From assembly GCA_027489175.1 (NCBI GenBank), contig JAIYAE010000027.1, forward strand, positions 62,001-126,000: 64,000 bases of DNA, read 5' to 3'. This document shows positions 26,808 through 35,604 of this stretch, one piece after another (within the stretch, counting starts at the first letter, position 1; each line of letters opens with the position of its first letter). The stretch is from Rhodobacter sp. (GTDB lineage: Bacteria; Pseudomonadota; Alphaproteobacteria; Rhodobacterales; Rhodobacteraceae). A program made the translations under genes and the position numbers. The notes below the pieces were generated by a model. The model saw only the letters and a program-made list of their open reading frames with translations, had not been told where the DNA came from and made no database searches.

Positions 26808-26828
26808 GATGTCCCGGCCCGGGACATC
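26808..26828 (-). terminator. Perfect hairpin overlapping the argG stop codon
   Basis: GATGTCCCGG, one central base, CCGGGACATC: 10-bp perfect arms. The right arm shares bases with the argG stop (TGA at 26829-26827 reverse). The same design occurs at the hemH stop (44248-44266). It is probably a terminator or mRNA 3'-end stabiliser. Confidence 0.6.
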
Positions 26829-28056
26829 AGCCCTTCGCCACCCGTGCATTCCGCGTCGCGATCAACCGCAGCCGCAGGGCGTTCAGCCGGATGAAGCCTT
26901 CCGCATCCTTCTGGTCATAGGCGCCTGCGTCTTCTTCAAAGGTCACGTGCTTTTCTGAATAGAGCGAATGGTCCGACCACCGCGCCACCGTCCGCGCCGA
27001 CCCCTTGTAAAGCTTGACCCGCACCGTCCCGGTCACATGCTCTTGCGTCTTGTCAATCAGCGCCTGCAGCGCCTCACGCTCCGGGCTGAACCAGAAGCCG
27101 TTGTAGATCAGCTCCGCATAGCGCGGCATGATGCTGTCCTTCAGGTGGCCAGCGCCTGCGTCCAGCGTGATCTGCTCGATCCCCCGGTGCGCTTCCATCA
27201 GGATCGTCCCGCCGGGCGTCTCATAGACCCCGCGCGACTTCATCCCCACGAACCGGTTCTCCACCAGGTCCAGGATGCCCACCCCGTGCTTCCCACCCAT
27301 CTCGTTCAGCCGGGTCAGGATCGTGGCAGGGCTCAGCCGCTCACCGTTGATCGAAACCGCGTCGCCAGCCTCGAAGCCGATTTCCACCATTTCCGCCTGA
27401 TCTGGGGCGTCTTCCACCGGCACCACACGCTGCAGCACATAGTTCGGGAATTCCTCGCCCGGATTCTCCAGCACGCGCCCTTCGGATGAAGTGTGGAGCA
27501 GGTTCGCATCAACCGAGAACGGCGCCTCGCCGCGCTTGTCCTTGGCAATCGGAATCTGGTTCGCTTCGGCAAACTCCAGCAGTTTCGTCCGGCTGGTCAG
27601 ATCCCAGATCCGCCACGGCGCAATGACCTTGATGCCTGGGTCCAGCGCCGCCGCCGAAAGCTCAAACCGCACCTGATCGTTGCCCTTGCCCGTCGCGCCA
27701 TGCGCCACGGCATCCGCGCCCGTCTCATGCGCGATCCGCACCAGATGCTGCGAAATCAGCGGGCGGGCGATGGAGGTGCCCAAGAGATACAGCCCCTCAT
27801 ACAGCGCATTGGCCCGGAACATCGGGAACACGAAGTCCCGCACGAATTCCTCACGCACATCGACAATGTGGATGTTCTTCGGGTCGATCCCCATCAGGAC
27901 CGCCTTCGCCCGCGCAGGCTCCAGCTCTTCGCCCTGACCAAGGTCGGCGGTGAAGGTCACCACCTCACAGCCATATTCGGTCTGCAGCCATTTCAGGATG
28001 ATCGAGGTATCAAGCCCGCCCGAATAGGCAAGGACGACTTTCTTCGGCTTCTGCAT
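26827..28056 (-). CDS. argG: Argininosuccinate synthase
   Basis: ArgG joins citrulline and aspartate with ATP cleavage to AMP in arginine synthesis. The ATG at 28056 has GGAG eight bases upstream and gives 409 residues. Family motifs are the ATP loop [53 protein letters not shown] and [19 protein letters not shown] 25-codon upstream extension has no family similarity. The next gene upstream on this strand is a secreted Lys-rich protein whose end carries its own hairpin, so argG probably has a separate promoter in the 123-base gap. Confidence 0.96.
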   Translation of the reverse strand: MQKPKKVVLAYSGGLDTSIILKWLQTEYGCEVVTFTADLGQGEELEPARAKAVLMGIDPKNIHIVDVREEFVRDFVFPMFRANALYEGLYLLGTSIARPLISQHLVRIAHETGADAVAHGATGKGNDQVRFELSAAALDPGIKVIAPWRIWDLTSRTKLLEFAEANQIPIAKDKRGEAPFSVDANLLHTSSEGRVLENPGEEFPNYVLQRVVPVEDAPDQAEMVEIGFEAGDAVSINGERLSPATILTRLNEMGGKHGVGILDLVENRFVGMKSRGVYETPGGTILMEAHRGIEQITLDAGAGHLKDSIMPRYAELIYNGFWFSPEREALQALIDKTQEHVTGTVRVKLYKGSARTVARWSDHSLYSEKHVTFEEDAGAYDQKDAEGFIRLNALRLRLIATRNARVAKG

Positions 28057-28143
28057 GGCATGCGCTCCGGCAAGGTTTCGCTCGCGATTAAAGCGAAACA
28101 GACGCAAGGGCAAGAACACCCCGGTCACCATGACCGATTGGAT

Positions 28144-28172
28144 GGGGCAGCCAGCGCCGGGCTGACTGCCCC
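28144..28172 (-). terminator. Hairpin after the Gly-Asn-repeat protein gene
   Basis: GGGGCAGCCAGC and GCTGACTGCCCC pair over 12 positions with one mismatch around the loop GCCGG. It starts seven bases beyond the stop of the upstream minus-strand gene and lies in the argG leader. No T-run follows, so it may work with Rho or protect the 3' end. Confidence 0.55.
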
Positions 28173-28179
28173 GTTCGCT

Positions 28180-29079
28180 TCACTCGATCACTAGCGCGTC
28201 TTCCAGCAGCAGCGCAGCCTCTTCTTCCGCAGAGCTTTCGGTCACGGCAGCATTGATTGCGTCCTGATGCGGCTCAAGCTTCGCACGCAGTTCGGTCAGC
28301 AAGGTCTGCAAATCGCCGTCCTTGTTCCACGCATCACCAATCGCCTGCTCTGCACCGGCAACAGCTTCGGTCGCAGCTGCCGCTTCTTCTTCGGCAGCAG
28401 CGATTTCTTCTGCGGTCGGCTTGGTTTCGGCCAGGGCAAGCCCGTCGTCGGTCGTGCCGCCCGCCGCATCGATCAGCGGGTCGATCACAGCCATTTCTTC
28501 GGCTGTCACGGTCCCGTCTTGCTTGGCCTGAAGATACGCCACCGCATTTTCGAACCCATAGGTCTGCAGACCGGCATCCAGCTCATCAAACGCCAGCGCG
28601 CTTTCGGTCAGCGCGGTCAGTTTCGAGCCTGCCGCGCCTGCGCCGGCGTCGGCCACCGCCAGACCTGCCAGCAGGCCAACCGGACCGTTGGTGACCTGCC
28701 CGTTGCGAATATGCGCCAGCACCGCGTTGATATTGGCATTCATTGCGCCATTCATCTTGCCAAGCTCGTTGGGGCGCAGCTCGCCCTCTTCAACGGGCTT
28801 GCCTTTGACAACCTCAACCTCGGCGGTTGCCTTCTTCGGCTTCTTCGCAACCTTATCGGTGGTGGCTTTTGCGGACTTCGACTTCTTGGCGTCCGACTTG
28901 CCCTTTTCAGCGCTTTTGCTGTCGGACTTGCCGTTTCCATTTCCATTTCCATTTCCGTTTCCGCCACCCTCACCCTTGGCATGGGCCACGCCGGTTTGTG
29001 TAAGGTCAAACATCGGCAACGCGGGCGGCAGCGTCAAAAGTGATACGGCCAGAATCGCCGCCAAAGGTTTCAGATGCAT
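28180..29079 (-). CDS. Unrecognised secreted Lys/Ala/Glu-rich protein with Gly-Asn repeat
   Basis: Not assigned to a named family. The ATG at 29079 follows GGGAG and gives 299 residues. A signal peptide is likely (hydrophobic residues 6-22, cleavage after AHA at about 34). Next come a Gly-Asn tract (residues about 40-50), a lysine/serine-rich basic stretch to about 95, and a middle part with LGKMNGAMNANINAVLAHIRNGQVTNGP (about 106-132) that recalls alphaproteobacterial LGxLNAAHA-type motifs. The C-terminal third is acidic and alanine-rich and looks helical. It may be a periplasmic or surface protein. It is divergent from ilvA and upstream of argG. Confidence 0.7.
   Translation of the reverse strand: MHLKPLAAILAVSLLTLPPALPMFDLTQTGVAHAKGEGGGNGNGNGNGNGKSDSKSAEKGKSDAKKSKSAKATTDKVAKKPKKATAEVEVVKGKPVEEGELRPNELGKMNGAMNANINAVLAHIRNGQVTNGPVGLLAGLAVADAGAGAAGSKLTALTESALAFDELDAGLQTYGFENAVAYLQAKQDGTVTAEEMAVIDPLIDAAGGTTDDGLALAETKPTAEEIAAAEEEAAAATEAVAGAEQAIGDAWNKDGDLQTLLTELRAKLEPHQDAINAAVTESSAEEEAALLLEDALVIE
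28933..28962 (-). repeat. Hexanucleotide tandem repeat (five units) coding Gly-Asn
   Basis: On the minus strand GGAAAY (Y is T or C) occurs five times in tandem within the secreted Lys-rich protein; the three central units are identical. Gain or loss of units would keep the frame and change the length of the Gly-Asn tract. Confidence 0.85.
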
Positions 29080-29119
29080 CGCGCTACTCCCTGTCATAAG
29101 CATTGAATCCTAGCACCAA

Positions 29120-29149
29120 GGCACTGCCCAAATGTGGCAAGACAGTGCC
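29120..29149. promoter_or_regulatory. 7-bp inverted repeat in the divergent ilvA promoter region
   Basis: GGCACTG (29120-29126) and CAGTGCC (29143-29149) are perfect inverse copies 16 bases apart, between the Lys-rich protein gene and ilvA. It could be a regulator site or a leader hairpin; no protein can be named. Confidence 0.35.
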
Positions 29150-29180
29150 GACGACCATAAACCTTAGGTATAAGAAGCTC

Positions 29181-30428
29181 ATGTCAGGTTTCACTCAAGC
29201 CGCGAAATCGACCACGGCGGCTCTTCGCGCGCTGTTTCCTGAAACGCCCTTACAGCGGAATGACCATCTGTCCGCCCGCTATGGGGCCGAGATCTGGTTG
29301 AAGCGGGAAGACCTCTCCCCCGTGCGCAGCTACAAACTGCGGGGCGCGTTCAACGCCATGCGCAAGGTGCGCGCCGCAAACCCGGCACAACAGGCCTTTG
29401 TCTGCGCCAGTGCCGGAAACCATGCCCAAGGCGTGGCCTTTGCCTGCCGCCACTTCGGCGTGCAGGGAACGATCTTCATGCCGGTGACCACCCCGCAGCA
29501 GAAGATCGACAAGACGCGCGTCTTTGGCGGTGATCAGGTCACGATCCAGCTGACCGGGGACTATTTCGACCAGACCCTTGCCGCCGCCCAGGCCTTCTGC
29601 ACCGAGAAAGGCGCACATTTCCTTTCGCCCTTTGACGATCCTGACGTGATCGAAGGCCAAGCCTCAGTCGCCGTGGAAATGCTGGAGCAGTTGGGCCGCG
29701 CTCCTGACCTTGTGATCCTTCCCGTAGGGGGCGGTGGCCTGTCCTCGGGCGTGACCGGGTATCTGCGTGAGGTCGCTCCCGCCACCGATTACCGCTTTGT
29801 CGAACCCCTGGGCGGTGCCAGCCTGATGGCCGCGCTGCGCGAAGGCGCTCCGGTCAAGCTGCCCCGCGTCAACAGCTTTGTCGATGGCGCGGCGGTGGCG
29901 CGGATCGGGGCGGCAAACTTTGCCATGCTGGATTGGGTGCGCCCGGATCAGGTGCTGCTGGCCCCCGAAGACCGCATTTGCGTGACCATGCTGGAGATGC
30001 TGAACATCGAAGGCATCGTGCTGGAACCGGCCGGCGCGCTTGCCGTCGACGTTCTGCCCGAACTGGCCGAGGTGATCCGCGGCAAGACCGTGGTCTGCGT
30101 CACCTCAGGCGGGAATTTCGATTTTGAGCGTCTGCCCGAGGTGAAGGAACGCGCCCAACGCTATTCCGGCCTGAAGAAGTACTTCATCCTGCGGATGCCG
30201 CAGCGCCCCGGTGCCTTGCGCGAATTCCTGAACATGCTCGGCCCCCAGGATGACATCACCCGGTTTGAGTATCTGAAAAAGTCGGCCCGCAACTTCGGGT
30301 CTGTCCTGATCGGGATTGAAACGAAGCAGGCCGACGGTTTCCGCCAGTTCACCGACAGGATGGATGCGGCGGGCCTCGCCTTTCGTGACATCACGTCGGA
30401 TGAGGCCCTGTCCGAATTCCTGATCTGA
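29181..30428 (+). CDS. ilvA: Threonine ammonia-lyase (threonine dehydratase), biosynthetic
   Basis: This PLP enzyme turns threonine into 2-oxobutyrate, the first step to isoleucine. The start at 29181 gives 415 residues. The PLP lysine lies in VRSYKLRGAFNAM, the phosphate-binding glycine loop is VGGGGLSSGV, and CASAGNHAQGVA is conserved. The C-terminus (about residues 330-415) is a single ACT-like regulatory domain (RPGALREFLNMLGPQDDITRFEYLKK), as in the Bacillus-type shorter enzyme rather than the two-domain E. coli form. It is convergent with the HPt gene (four-base gap). Confidence 0.92.
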   Translation: MSGFTQAAKSTTAALRALFPETPLQRNDHLSARYGAEIWLKREDLSPVRSYKLRGAFNAMRKVRAANPAQQAFVCASAGNHAQGVAFACRHFGVQGTIFMPVTTPQQKIDKTRVFGGDQVTIQLTGDYFDQTLAAAQAFCTEKGAHFLSPFDDPDVIEGQASVAVEMLEQLGRAPDLVILPVGGGGLSSGVTGYLREVAPATDYRFVEPLGGASLMAALREGAPVKLPRVNSFVDGAAVARIGAANFAMLDWVRPDQVLLAPEDRICVTMLEMLNIEGIVLEPAGALAVDVLPELAEVIRGKTVVCVTSGGNFDFERLPEVKERAQRYSGLKKYFILRMPQRPGALREFLNMLGPQDDITRFEYLKKSARNFGSVLIGIETKQADGFRQFTDRMDAAGLAFRDITSDEALSEFLI

Positions 30429-30432
30429 AGCC

Positions 30433-30765
30433 TTACGCCGCCGCTTCCGTGCCCAGCTTACCCAGCAGCATCTGGCGCGAGCTGTGGTAGATCGCGGCCA
30501 CGCGGCGCACGTCCACCAGCGCGCCATAACCGGCAGCGGCCTTGCGTTCACCGTCCTGGCAGATCGCCGCCAGATCGGCGAGGCCAAGGTTCAGCGCGCT
30601 GCCCTTCAGGAAATGCAGCTGGCCCTCAACCTCATCGGCGGCAAGTCCGCTGACCAGCACCCGAACCGCTTCATCCGCCTCATCCAGGAACATATCGGCC
30701 ACTTCGGCAAAGCCGTCAGCCCCGATTTCATCGCGCAGTTCGTCAACTCGTTTCCAGTCAATCAT
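30433..30765 (-). CDS. HPt-domain phosphotransfer protein
   Basis: This is a stand-alone histidine phosphotransfer protein of 110 residues. The HPt motif is QLHFLKGSALNLGLADL, with the probable phosphorylated histidine H51. The ATG at 30765 has GGGAGAA upstream; an upstream in-frame ATG at 30864 adds a tail unlike HPt proteins and was not used. It is divergent from the response-regulator/phosphatase gene at 30933, which is a natural phosphorelay partner. No sensor kinase is nearby. Confidence 0.82.
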   Translation of the reverse strand: MIDWKRVDELRDEIGADGFAEVADMFLDEADEAVRVLVSGLAADEVEGQLHFLKGSALNLGLADLAAICQDGERKAAAGYGALVDVRRVAAIYHSSRQMLLGKLGTEAAA

Positions 30766-30932
30766 GGCTGCATTCTCCCAGTCCAACTCTGAGGCCAAGG
30801 ATTTGCCGGGACTGAAAACATTTGCGGGTCCAGAACCGGGCAAGGCCAAGGCAAGCACGCACAATTTTACGTTTCACGATGTGTTAAGCCGGCGAAGGCA
30901 CGGTTCCCCATGCTTTGGGCAAAGGGGTCGGC

Positions 30933-32195
30933 GTGTTTTCCAGTATCGTGTCAGATGGTCAGCAGGTAGCGGGGTCCGATCGGCCTCGTCATGTGCTGGT
31001 CGTTGATGACAGCCGGGCGCAGCGCCACATCCTGACCATGCAATTGCGGCGCTGGGGCTACCGGGTGACCGAATGCGAAGGTGCGGCTGAGGCGCTTTTG
31101 CTGTGTGCCGGCACAGATGTCGACATCATCATCAGCGACTGGATGATGCCCGGCATGACCGGCCTGGAATTCTGTCGCGCCTTCAGGGGCTTGGAGCGTG
31201 AGAGTTATGGCTATTTCGTCCTGCTGACCTCCAAATCCGAAAAGACCGAAATCGCTGACGGGCTTGAGGCGGGGGCAGATGACTTCCTGACCAAGCCGGT
31301 CGCCAGCAGCGAACTGCGCGCACGCCTGCGGGCGGGAGAGCGGATGCTTGCCATGCAGGCCGAGGTGCTGGCCAAGAACAAGGTCATCGCCAGCACGCTT
31401 CTGGAATTGCAAAAACTTTACGATTCGCTCGACCGTGACCTGATCGAGGCGCGCAAGCTGCAGCAGACCCTCGTCCGGGACCGGGTGCGTGATTATGGCT
31501 GGGCACAGGCGGCCCTCTTGCTGCGCAATTCGGGCCGCGTGGGGGGGGATCTGGTCGGCAGTTTCCGCGTTGATGACCATCGGATGGCGATCTACTCGAT
31601 TGATGTCTCGGGCCACGGCGTCGCCTCGGCGATGATGACGGCGCGGCTTGCGGGCTTCCTGACCGGGTCCTCGCCGGAACAGAATCTGGCCTACGGGCGG
31701 GACCTTGTCGGTCGTCAAACCTTGCTGCCGCCCGAAGCGGTGGCGGAACGGTTCAACCGCCTGATGCTTGAGGAAATTCAGGCCGAGCAGTATTTTACCA
31801 TGGTCTTCGCGGTGATGGACCGTGGCACCGGCATCCTCAGCCTCGTCCAGGCTGGCCACCCCCATCCGATGCTGCTCCGCCCCACGGGGGAAGTGCTGCG
31901 CCTTGGCAACGGCGGCCTGCCCATCGGCCTGATCCCTGATGCCAGCTATGATCGGGTCGATGTGGCCCTGCGTCCCGGTGACCGGGTGGTTCTGGTGTCG
32001 GACGGATTTACCGAATGCCCGCTGCCCAATGGCCTGGATTTTGGGGAAGACGGACTTGCCCGAAGCCTGACCCAGTCGGCCCACCTTTCCGGCATTGACC
32101 TGCTGGAGGCCTTGGTCTGGGACCTGACCAGCCAATCCGGCAGCGATTCCTTTCCGGATGACGTGTCCGGGGTGGTGCTTGACCTCCTACGCTAG
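30933..32195 (+). CDS. Response regulator with SpoIIE/PP2C-type phosphatase output
   Basis: An N-terminal receiver domain (about residues 18-135; acidic pair VVDDS, phospho-acceptor D69 in SDWMMP, Lys in LTKP) is joined by a coiled-coil helix (NKVIASTLLELQKLYDSLDRD) to a PP2C/RsbU-like serine phosphatase (about 180-420; RVGGDLVGSF, YSIDVSGHGVASAMM, LVSDGFTE). Such proteins switch anti-sigma or STAS proteins. GTG at 30933, with AAAGGGG upstream, is preferred over TTG at 30915. It is paired divergently with the HPt gene and overlaps the convergent Nudix gene by nine bases. Confidence 0.88.
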   Translation: MFSSIVSDGQQVAGSDRPRHVLVVDDSRAQRHILTMQLRRWGYRVTECEGAAEALLLCAGTDVDIIISDWMMPGMTGLEFCRAFRGLERESYGYFVLLTSKSEKTEIADGLEAGADDFLTKPVASSELRARLRAGERMLAMQAEVLAKNKVIASTLLELQKLYDSLDRDLIEARKLQQTLVRDRVRDYGWAQAALLLRNSGRVGGDLVGSFRVDDHRMAIYSIDVSGHGVASAMMTARLAGFLTGSSPEQNLAYGRDLVGRQTLLPPEAVAERFNRLMLEEIQAEQYFTMVFAVMDRGTGILSLVQAGHPHPMLLRPTGEVLRLGNGGLPIGLIPDASYDRVDVALRPGDRVVLVSDGFTECPLPNGLDFGEDGLARSLTQSAHLSGIDLLEALVWDLTSQSGSDSFPDDVSGVVLDLLR

Positions 32196-32624
32196 AAACC
32201 GCGCCAGCATCGCCCGGTCGCCCGGATTTCCCAGGTGCTGCAGTGCCTCAGCCACCGGCAGCCAGATGGCGGTGTGCCCAGCCTCGGACGGCGGACCCAG
32301 CCGCAGGACGGGCCGCGCCAGATAGACCGTGCAGACCTTCTCTGCCCAAAGCTCATATTCCGGCATGTAGGTGAACCGCCGGAACGCCCCCAGCCGCCGG
32401 GTAACGGCGATCTTCCAGCCGGTTTCTTCATAGACTTCCCGGTGCAGCGCCGGGATCGGATGTTCCCCCCGGTCGATCCCGCCGCCGGGCAGCTGAAACT
32501 CGGGCATTGGCTCGGCTTGGTGGGTGGCAAGGATGTGGTCACCCTCCAGCAGGATCGCATAAACCCCCGGCCTGCGGGTGTAGCGCTGCCCGGTTTCGGG
32601 TGCCTCGCCATAGCGCCTGATCAT
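32187..32624 (-). CDS. Nudix hydrolase
   Basis: This is a 145-residue single-domain Nudix hydrolase. The Nudix box GGGIDRGEHPIPALHREVYEETGW (glutamates bind Mg2+) covers about residues 47-70. The substrate class cannot be named; it may be a nucleoside diphosphate derivative. Its 3' end overlaps the convergent phosphatase gene by nine bases, and its start faces hslO. Confidence 0.85.
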   Translation of the reverse strand: MIRRYGEAPETGQRYTRRPGVYAILLEGDHILATHQAEPMPEFQLPGGGIDRGEHPIPALHREVYEETGWKIAVTRRLGAFRRFTYMPEYELWAEKVCTVYLARPVLRLGPPSEAGHTAIWLPVAEALQHLGNPGDRAMLARFLA

Positions 32625-32633
32625 TCTGCCCCC

Positions 32634-32661
32634 TTGGACCTGCGGTTGATGTGACTATATA
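32634..32661 (+). promoter_or_regulatory. Probable sigma-70 promoter of hslO
   Basis: TTGGAC (32634-32639), a 16-base spacer and TATATA (32656-32661), 38 bases before the hslO ATG. This fits housekeeping promoters of Rhodobacterales; it was judged by eye. Confidence 0.5.
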
Positions 32662-32699
32662 GCCGCGATATGCCAAGTCTGGCACTGCTAGGAAACCCC

Positions 32700-33701
32700 A
32701 TGACCATTGGTTCGCAAATCGCCTGGGACGATACCGTCCTGCCGTTTCAACTTGACGCCTCGGGCATCCGTGGCCGCGTCGCGCGGCTGGACGGGGTGCT
32801 GGACCAGGTCCTGAAGCAGCACAACTATCCCCCGGCGATCGAGGCGCTGGTGGCCGAGACCGCGCTTCTGACCGCGCTGATCGGCCAGGCGGTCAAGCTG
32901 CGCTGGAAGCTGTCGCTCCAAGTGCGCGGCAAGGGGGCGGCGCGGCTGATCGCGACCGATTACTACAGCCCGACGGCCGACGGCGAACCCGCCCGCATCC
33001 GCGCCTATGCTAGCTATGATGCTGAACGGCTTGAAGAAACTGACAATCCTTTCAGCCAGATCGGTGAAGGGTATTTCGCCGTCATGCTGGATCAGGGCGA
33101 AGGGATGACGCCCTACCAAGGCTTCACCCCCATCGCGGGCGGCAGCCTGTCCGCCTGCGCCGAGACCTATTTTGCCCAGTCCGAACAGATTCCGACGCGC
33201 TTTCAGGTCGCCTTCGGGCGCAGCACAGAACCCGGCCGCCCAGCGCATTGGCGGGCGGGCGGCATGATGCTGCAGCATATGCCGGCCGTCGACGGTGTGG
33301 CGGCGGATCAGGGCAGCGGCGAGGGCGGGCTTCTGACCCATGCCGACATCCTGTCCGGCGCTGATTCGGAAAACTGGACCCGGGCCAACCTGCTTCTGGA
33401 CACGGTGGAAGAGCTGGAGATGATCGGCCCCTCGCTTCCGCCGACAGACCTTCTGGTGCGCCTCTTCCACGAAGAAGGCCCCCGCGTCTTCGATGCGCAA
33501 CCGGTGCGCTTCGGCTGCTCCTGCTCGGCTGACAAGGTGGTCAACACCATGTCGATCTACAGCCAGAAGGACATCTCGAAGATGACGACCGAGGCTGGCA
33601 TCGTCACCGCCGATTGCCAGTTCTGCGGCGCGCATTATGAGCTGGACCCCAAAACCCTGGGGTTTGAGGGCACCATTGCCAAGGCCGCGCAGGCAGAATG
33701 A
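32700..33701 (+). CDS. hslO: Hsp33 redox-regulated holdase chaperone
   Basis: Hsp33 is a zinc-bound cytosolic protein that becomes a holdase when oxidised. The ATG at 32700 follows AGGAAA and gives 333 residues; a start ten codons earlier (32670) has no support. The N-terminal core has PAIEALVAETALLTALIG and the mid-part AETYFAQSEQIPTRFQVA. The C-terminal redox switch has CSCSADKV and CQFCGAHYEL, four cysteines with the CxC..CxxC spacing. Its stop overlaps the CoA-Nudix start. Confidence 0.94.
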   Translation: MTIGSQIAWDDTVLPFQLDASGIRGRVARLDGVLDQVLKQHNYPPAIEALVAETALLTALIGQAVKLRWKLSLQVRGKGAARLIATDYYSPTADGEPARIRAYASYDAERLEETDNPFSQIGEGYFAVMLDQGEGMTPYQGFTPIAGGSLSACAETYFAQSEQIPTRFQVAFGRSTEPGRPAHWRAGGMMLQHMPAVDGVAADQGSGEGGLLTHADILSGADSENWTRANLLLDTVEELEMIGPSLPPTDLLVRLFHEEGPRVFDAQPVRFGCSCSADKVVNTMSIYSQKDISKMTTEAGIVTADCQFCGAHYELDPKTLGFEGTIAKAAQAE

Positions 33702-34297
33702 TGGAGTCGGTCGAAGCGGGATTGCGGCAAGCGCTGTCCCGCCCGGCCGGGCCATCTTCGGACTTTGACCTGAACCCCGCAATCCGCCCGCCGCCCGACA
33801 AGCCCCTGCGCCCGGCTGCCGTTCTTGTGCCCGTTTGGCTGCGGCCGGAAGGGGCCGCGCTGATCCTGACCAAAAGGTCCTCGCACCTGAAGCACCACCC
33901 CGGCCAGATCGCCTTTCCCGGTGGCAAGGTCGATGCGGGCGATGCAGACCCCGAAGCCGCCGCCCTGCGCGAAGCGCGCGAAGAGATCGGCCTTGAACCG
34001 ACCCGCGTCACCATTCTGGGGGCCCTTCCACCGCACCAGACGGTCACCGGGTTTTCCATCACCCCCTTCGTCGGCACCCTTCAGGGCGATTTCACCCCGA
34101 TCCCCGAAGTGGGTGAGGTCGAAGAGGTTTTCACCGTTCCGCTTGCCTTTGTCCTTGATCCCGCACGTTTTTCTATCCAGCAGCGCCGATGGATGGGCGA
34201 AAGGCGGCGCTACTATGCCGTGCCGTACGGCCCGCATTACATCTGGGGCGCAACCGCGCGTATCCTGCGCGGGCTGGCAGATCGGATGGGGCGATGA
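33698..34297 (+). CDS. Nudix hydrolase, probable CoA pyrophosphatase (NudL-like)
   Basis: The 199-residue product shows the CoA-pyrophosphatase signature LILTKRSSHLKHHPGQIAFPGG running into the Nudix box GGKVDAGDADPEAAALREAREEIGL. Members split CoA into 3',5'-ADP and phosphopantetheine. Two adjacent ATGs (33698 and 33701) are possible. It overlaps both hslO and cca, so the three are one operon. Confidence 0.88.
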   Translation: MMESVEAGLRQALSRPAGPSSDFDLNPAIRPPPDKPLRPAAVLVPVWLRPEGAALILTKRSSHLKHHPGQIAFPGGKVDAGDADPEAAALREAREEIGLEPTRVTILGALPPHQTVTGFSITPFVGTLQGDFTPIPEVGEVEEVFTVPLAFVLDPARFSIQQRRWMGERRRYYAVPYGPHYIWGATARILRGLADRMGR

Positions 34298-35442
34298 AGG
34301 TTTCGGGCGAATGGCTGGGTCATCCGGGGACCCAAGGGCTTTGCGCCGCATTGGAAAGCAAGGGCCAGCGCGCGCTTTTTGTCGGGGGCTGCGTGCGTAA
34401 CGCGCTTCTGGGTGAACCCGTCGCGGATGTTGACCTCGCCACGGATGCGACCCCCGAAAACGTCACAAACATTGCGGAAAAGGCCGGTTTCAAGGTGGTG
34501 CCCACCGGGTTCGACCATGGCACGGTGACGGTGATCGCCGCAGGCAAACCGCATGAGGTGACGACCTTCCGCCGCGACGTGGAAACCGATGGCCGCCGCG
34601 CCGTGGTGGCCTTTTCCACCGACCTTGCTGAGGACGCCGCCCGCCGCGACTTCACAATGAACGCGCTTTACGCGGATCGGCACGGCACGGTGATCGACCC
34701 CCTGAACGGCCTGCCCGACCTGCAAGCGCGCCATGTCCGCTTTGTCGGTGACGCTGAAACCCGGATCCGCGAAGACTACCTTCGCATCCTGCGTTTCTTC
34801 CGGTTTCATGCCCGCTACGGCGATCAGGCAAAGGGGCCGGACGCCGAAGGGCTTGCCGCCTGCGCGGCTCTTTCCGCCAGGTTAGAGACGATTTCCAAGG
34901 AACGCATCGGCGCCGAGATGCGCAAACTCCTCTCCGCGCCTGACCCCGCGCCCGCCGTGGCCAGCATGGCTGCCGCTGGGGTTCTCGCGCACATCCTGCC
35001 CGGCGCCGACACCCGCGCCCTGGCCCCGCTGGTCCATCTGGAGGACGGCATGTCGCCCCGCTGGCTTCGCCGTCTGGCCGTGCTGGGTGGCGAGGATCCA
35101 GGCACCGCGCTCCGCCTCTCTCGCTCGGAAACCCGCGATCTTGCGGCCCTGCGCGAGGCTATCGGCACGCTGCACCCTGCCGCCGCGCTTGGCTGGCAGT
35201 TGGGCGCCGATCTTGGCGTTGATGCCATCCTTGCCCGCGCCGCCACCTTCGGCACCCCGCCTCAGCCAGGCTGGCAAGCAGAGGTGGCGCGGGGGGCTGC
35301 CGCGACCTTCCCGGTTTCCGCAGCCGACCTGATGCCCGCCCTGCAGGGCGAGGCGCTGGGCCAACGGCTCAAAGCGCTGGAGGCGCGCTGGCTTGCCTCC
35401 AACCTGATCCTCAGCCGGGATGACCTGCTGAAAGGGGCGTGA
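34294..35442 (+). CDS. CCA tRNA nucleotidyltransferase / poly(A)-polymerase family
   Basis: The start at 34294 overlaps the Nudix stop. Class II nucleotidyltransferase signatures in the 382-residue product are FVGGCVRNALLGEPVADVDLATD (head, catalytic Asp pair), RRDVETDGRR, EDAARRDFTMNALYAD and the R-rich DAETRIREDYLRILRFFRFHARYG. The neck/body helices follow to the end. It probably adds or repairs the tRNA 3'-CCA. Poly(A) polymerase activity cannot be excluded by eye, but this size is normal for alphaproteobacterial CCA enzymes. Confidence 0.9.
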   Translation: MKVSGEWLGHPGTQGLCAALESKGQRALFVGGCVRNALLGEPVADVDLATDATPENVTNIAEKAGFKVVPTGFDHGTVTVIAAGKPHEVTTFRRDVETDGRRAVVAFSTDLAEDAARRDFTMNALYADRHGTVIDPLNGLPDLQARHVRFVGDAETRIREDYLRILRFFRFHARYGDQAKGPDAEGLAACAALSARLETISKERIGAEMRKLLSAPDPAPAVASMAAAGVLAHILPGADTRALAPLVHLEDGMSPRWLRRLAVLGGEDPGTALRLSRSETRDLAALREAIGTLHPAAALGWQLGADLGVDAILARAATFGTPPQPGWQAEVARGAAATFPVSAADLMPALQGEALGQRLKALEARWLASNLILSRDDLLKGA

Positions 35443-35604
35443 CAACCCGCCAAGGTTGCGCTACGAAACGCTCACCCAAGAACGGAGACCAGCATGGACA
35501 ACGGGATTTCGCCTCGACTCGCCTGAGTTGACCGGTCCCGTCGTGGCGGTCGCTCTCAGGCACCGCTTCACCCCATCGCTGACACTTCTTTTGGGTCTCC
35601 CCAC

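Noticed and set aside
35494-35526. Ten-codon ORF (MDNGISPRLA) with a GGAG-like site upstream of the first ABC exporter
   Set aside because: Too short to judge and no regulatory codons or alternative hairpins are evident.
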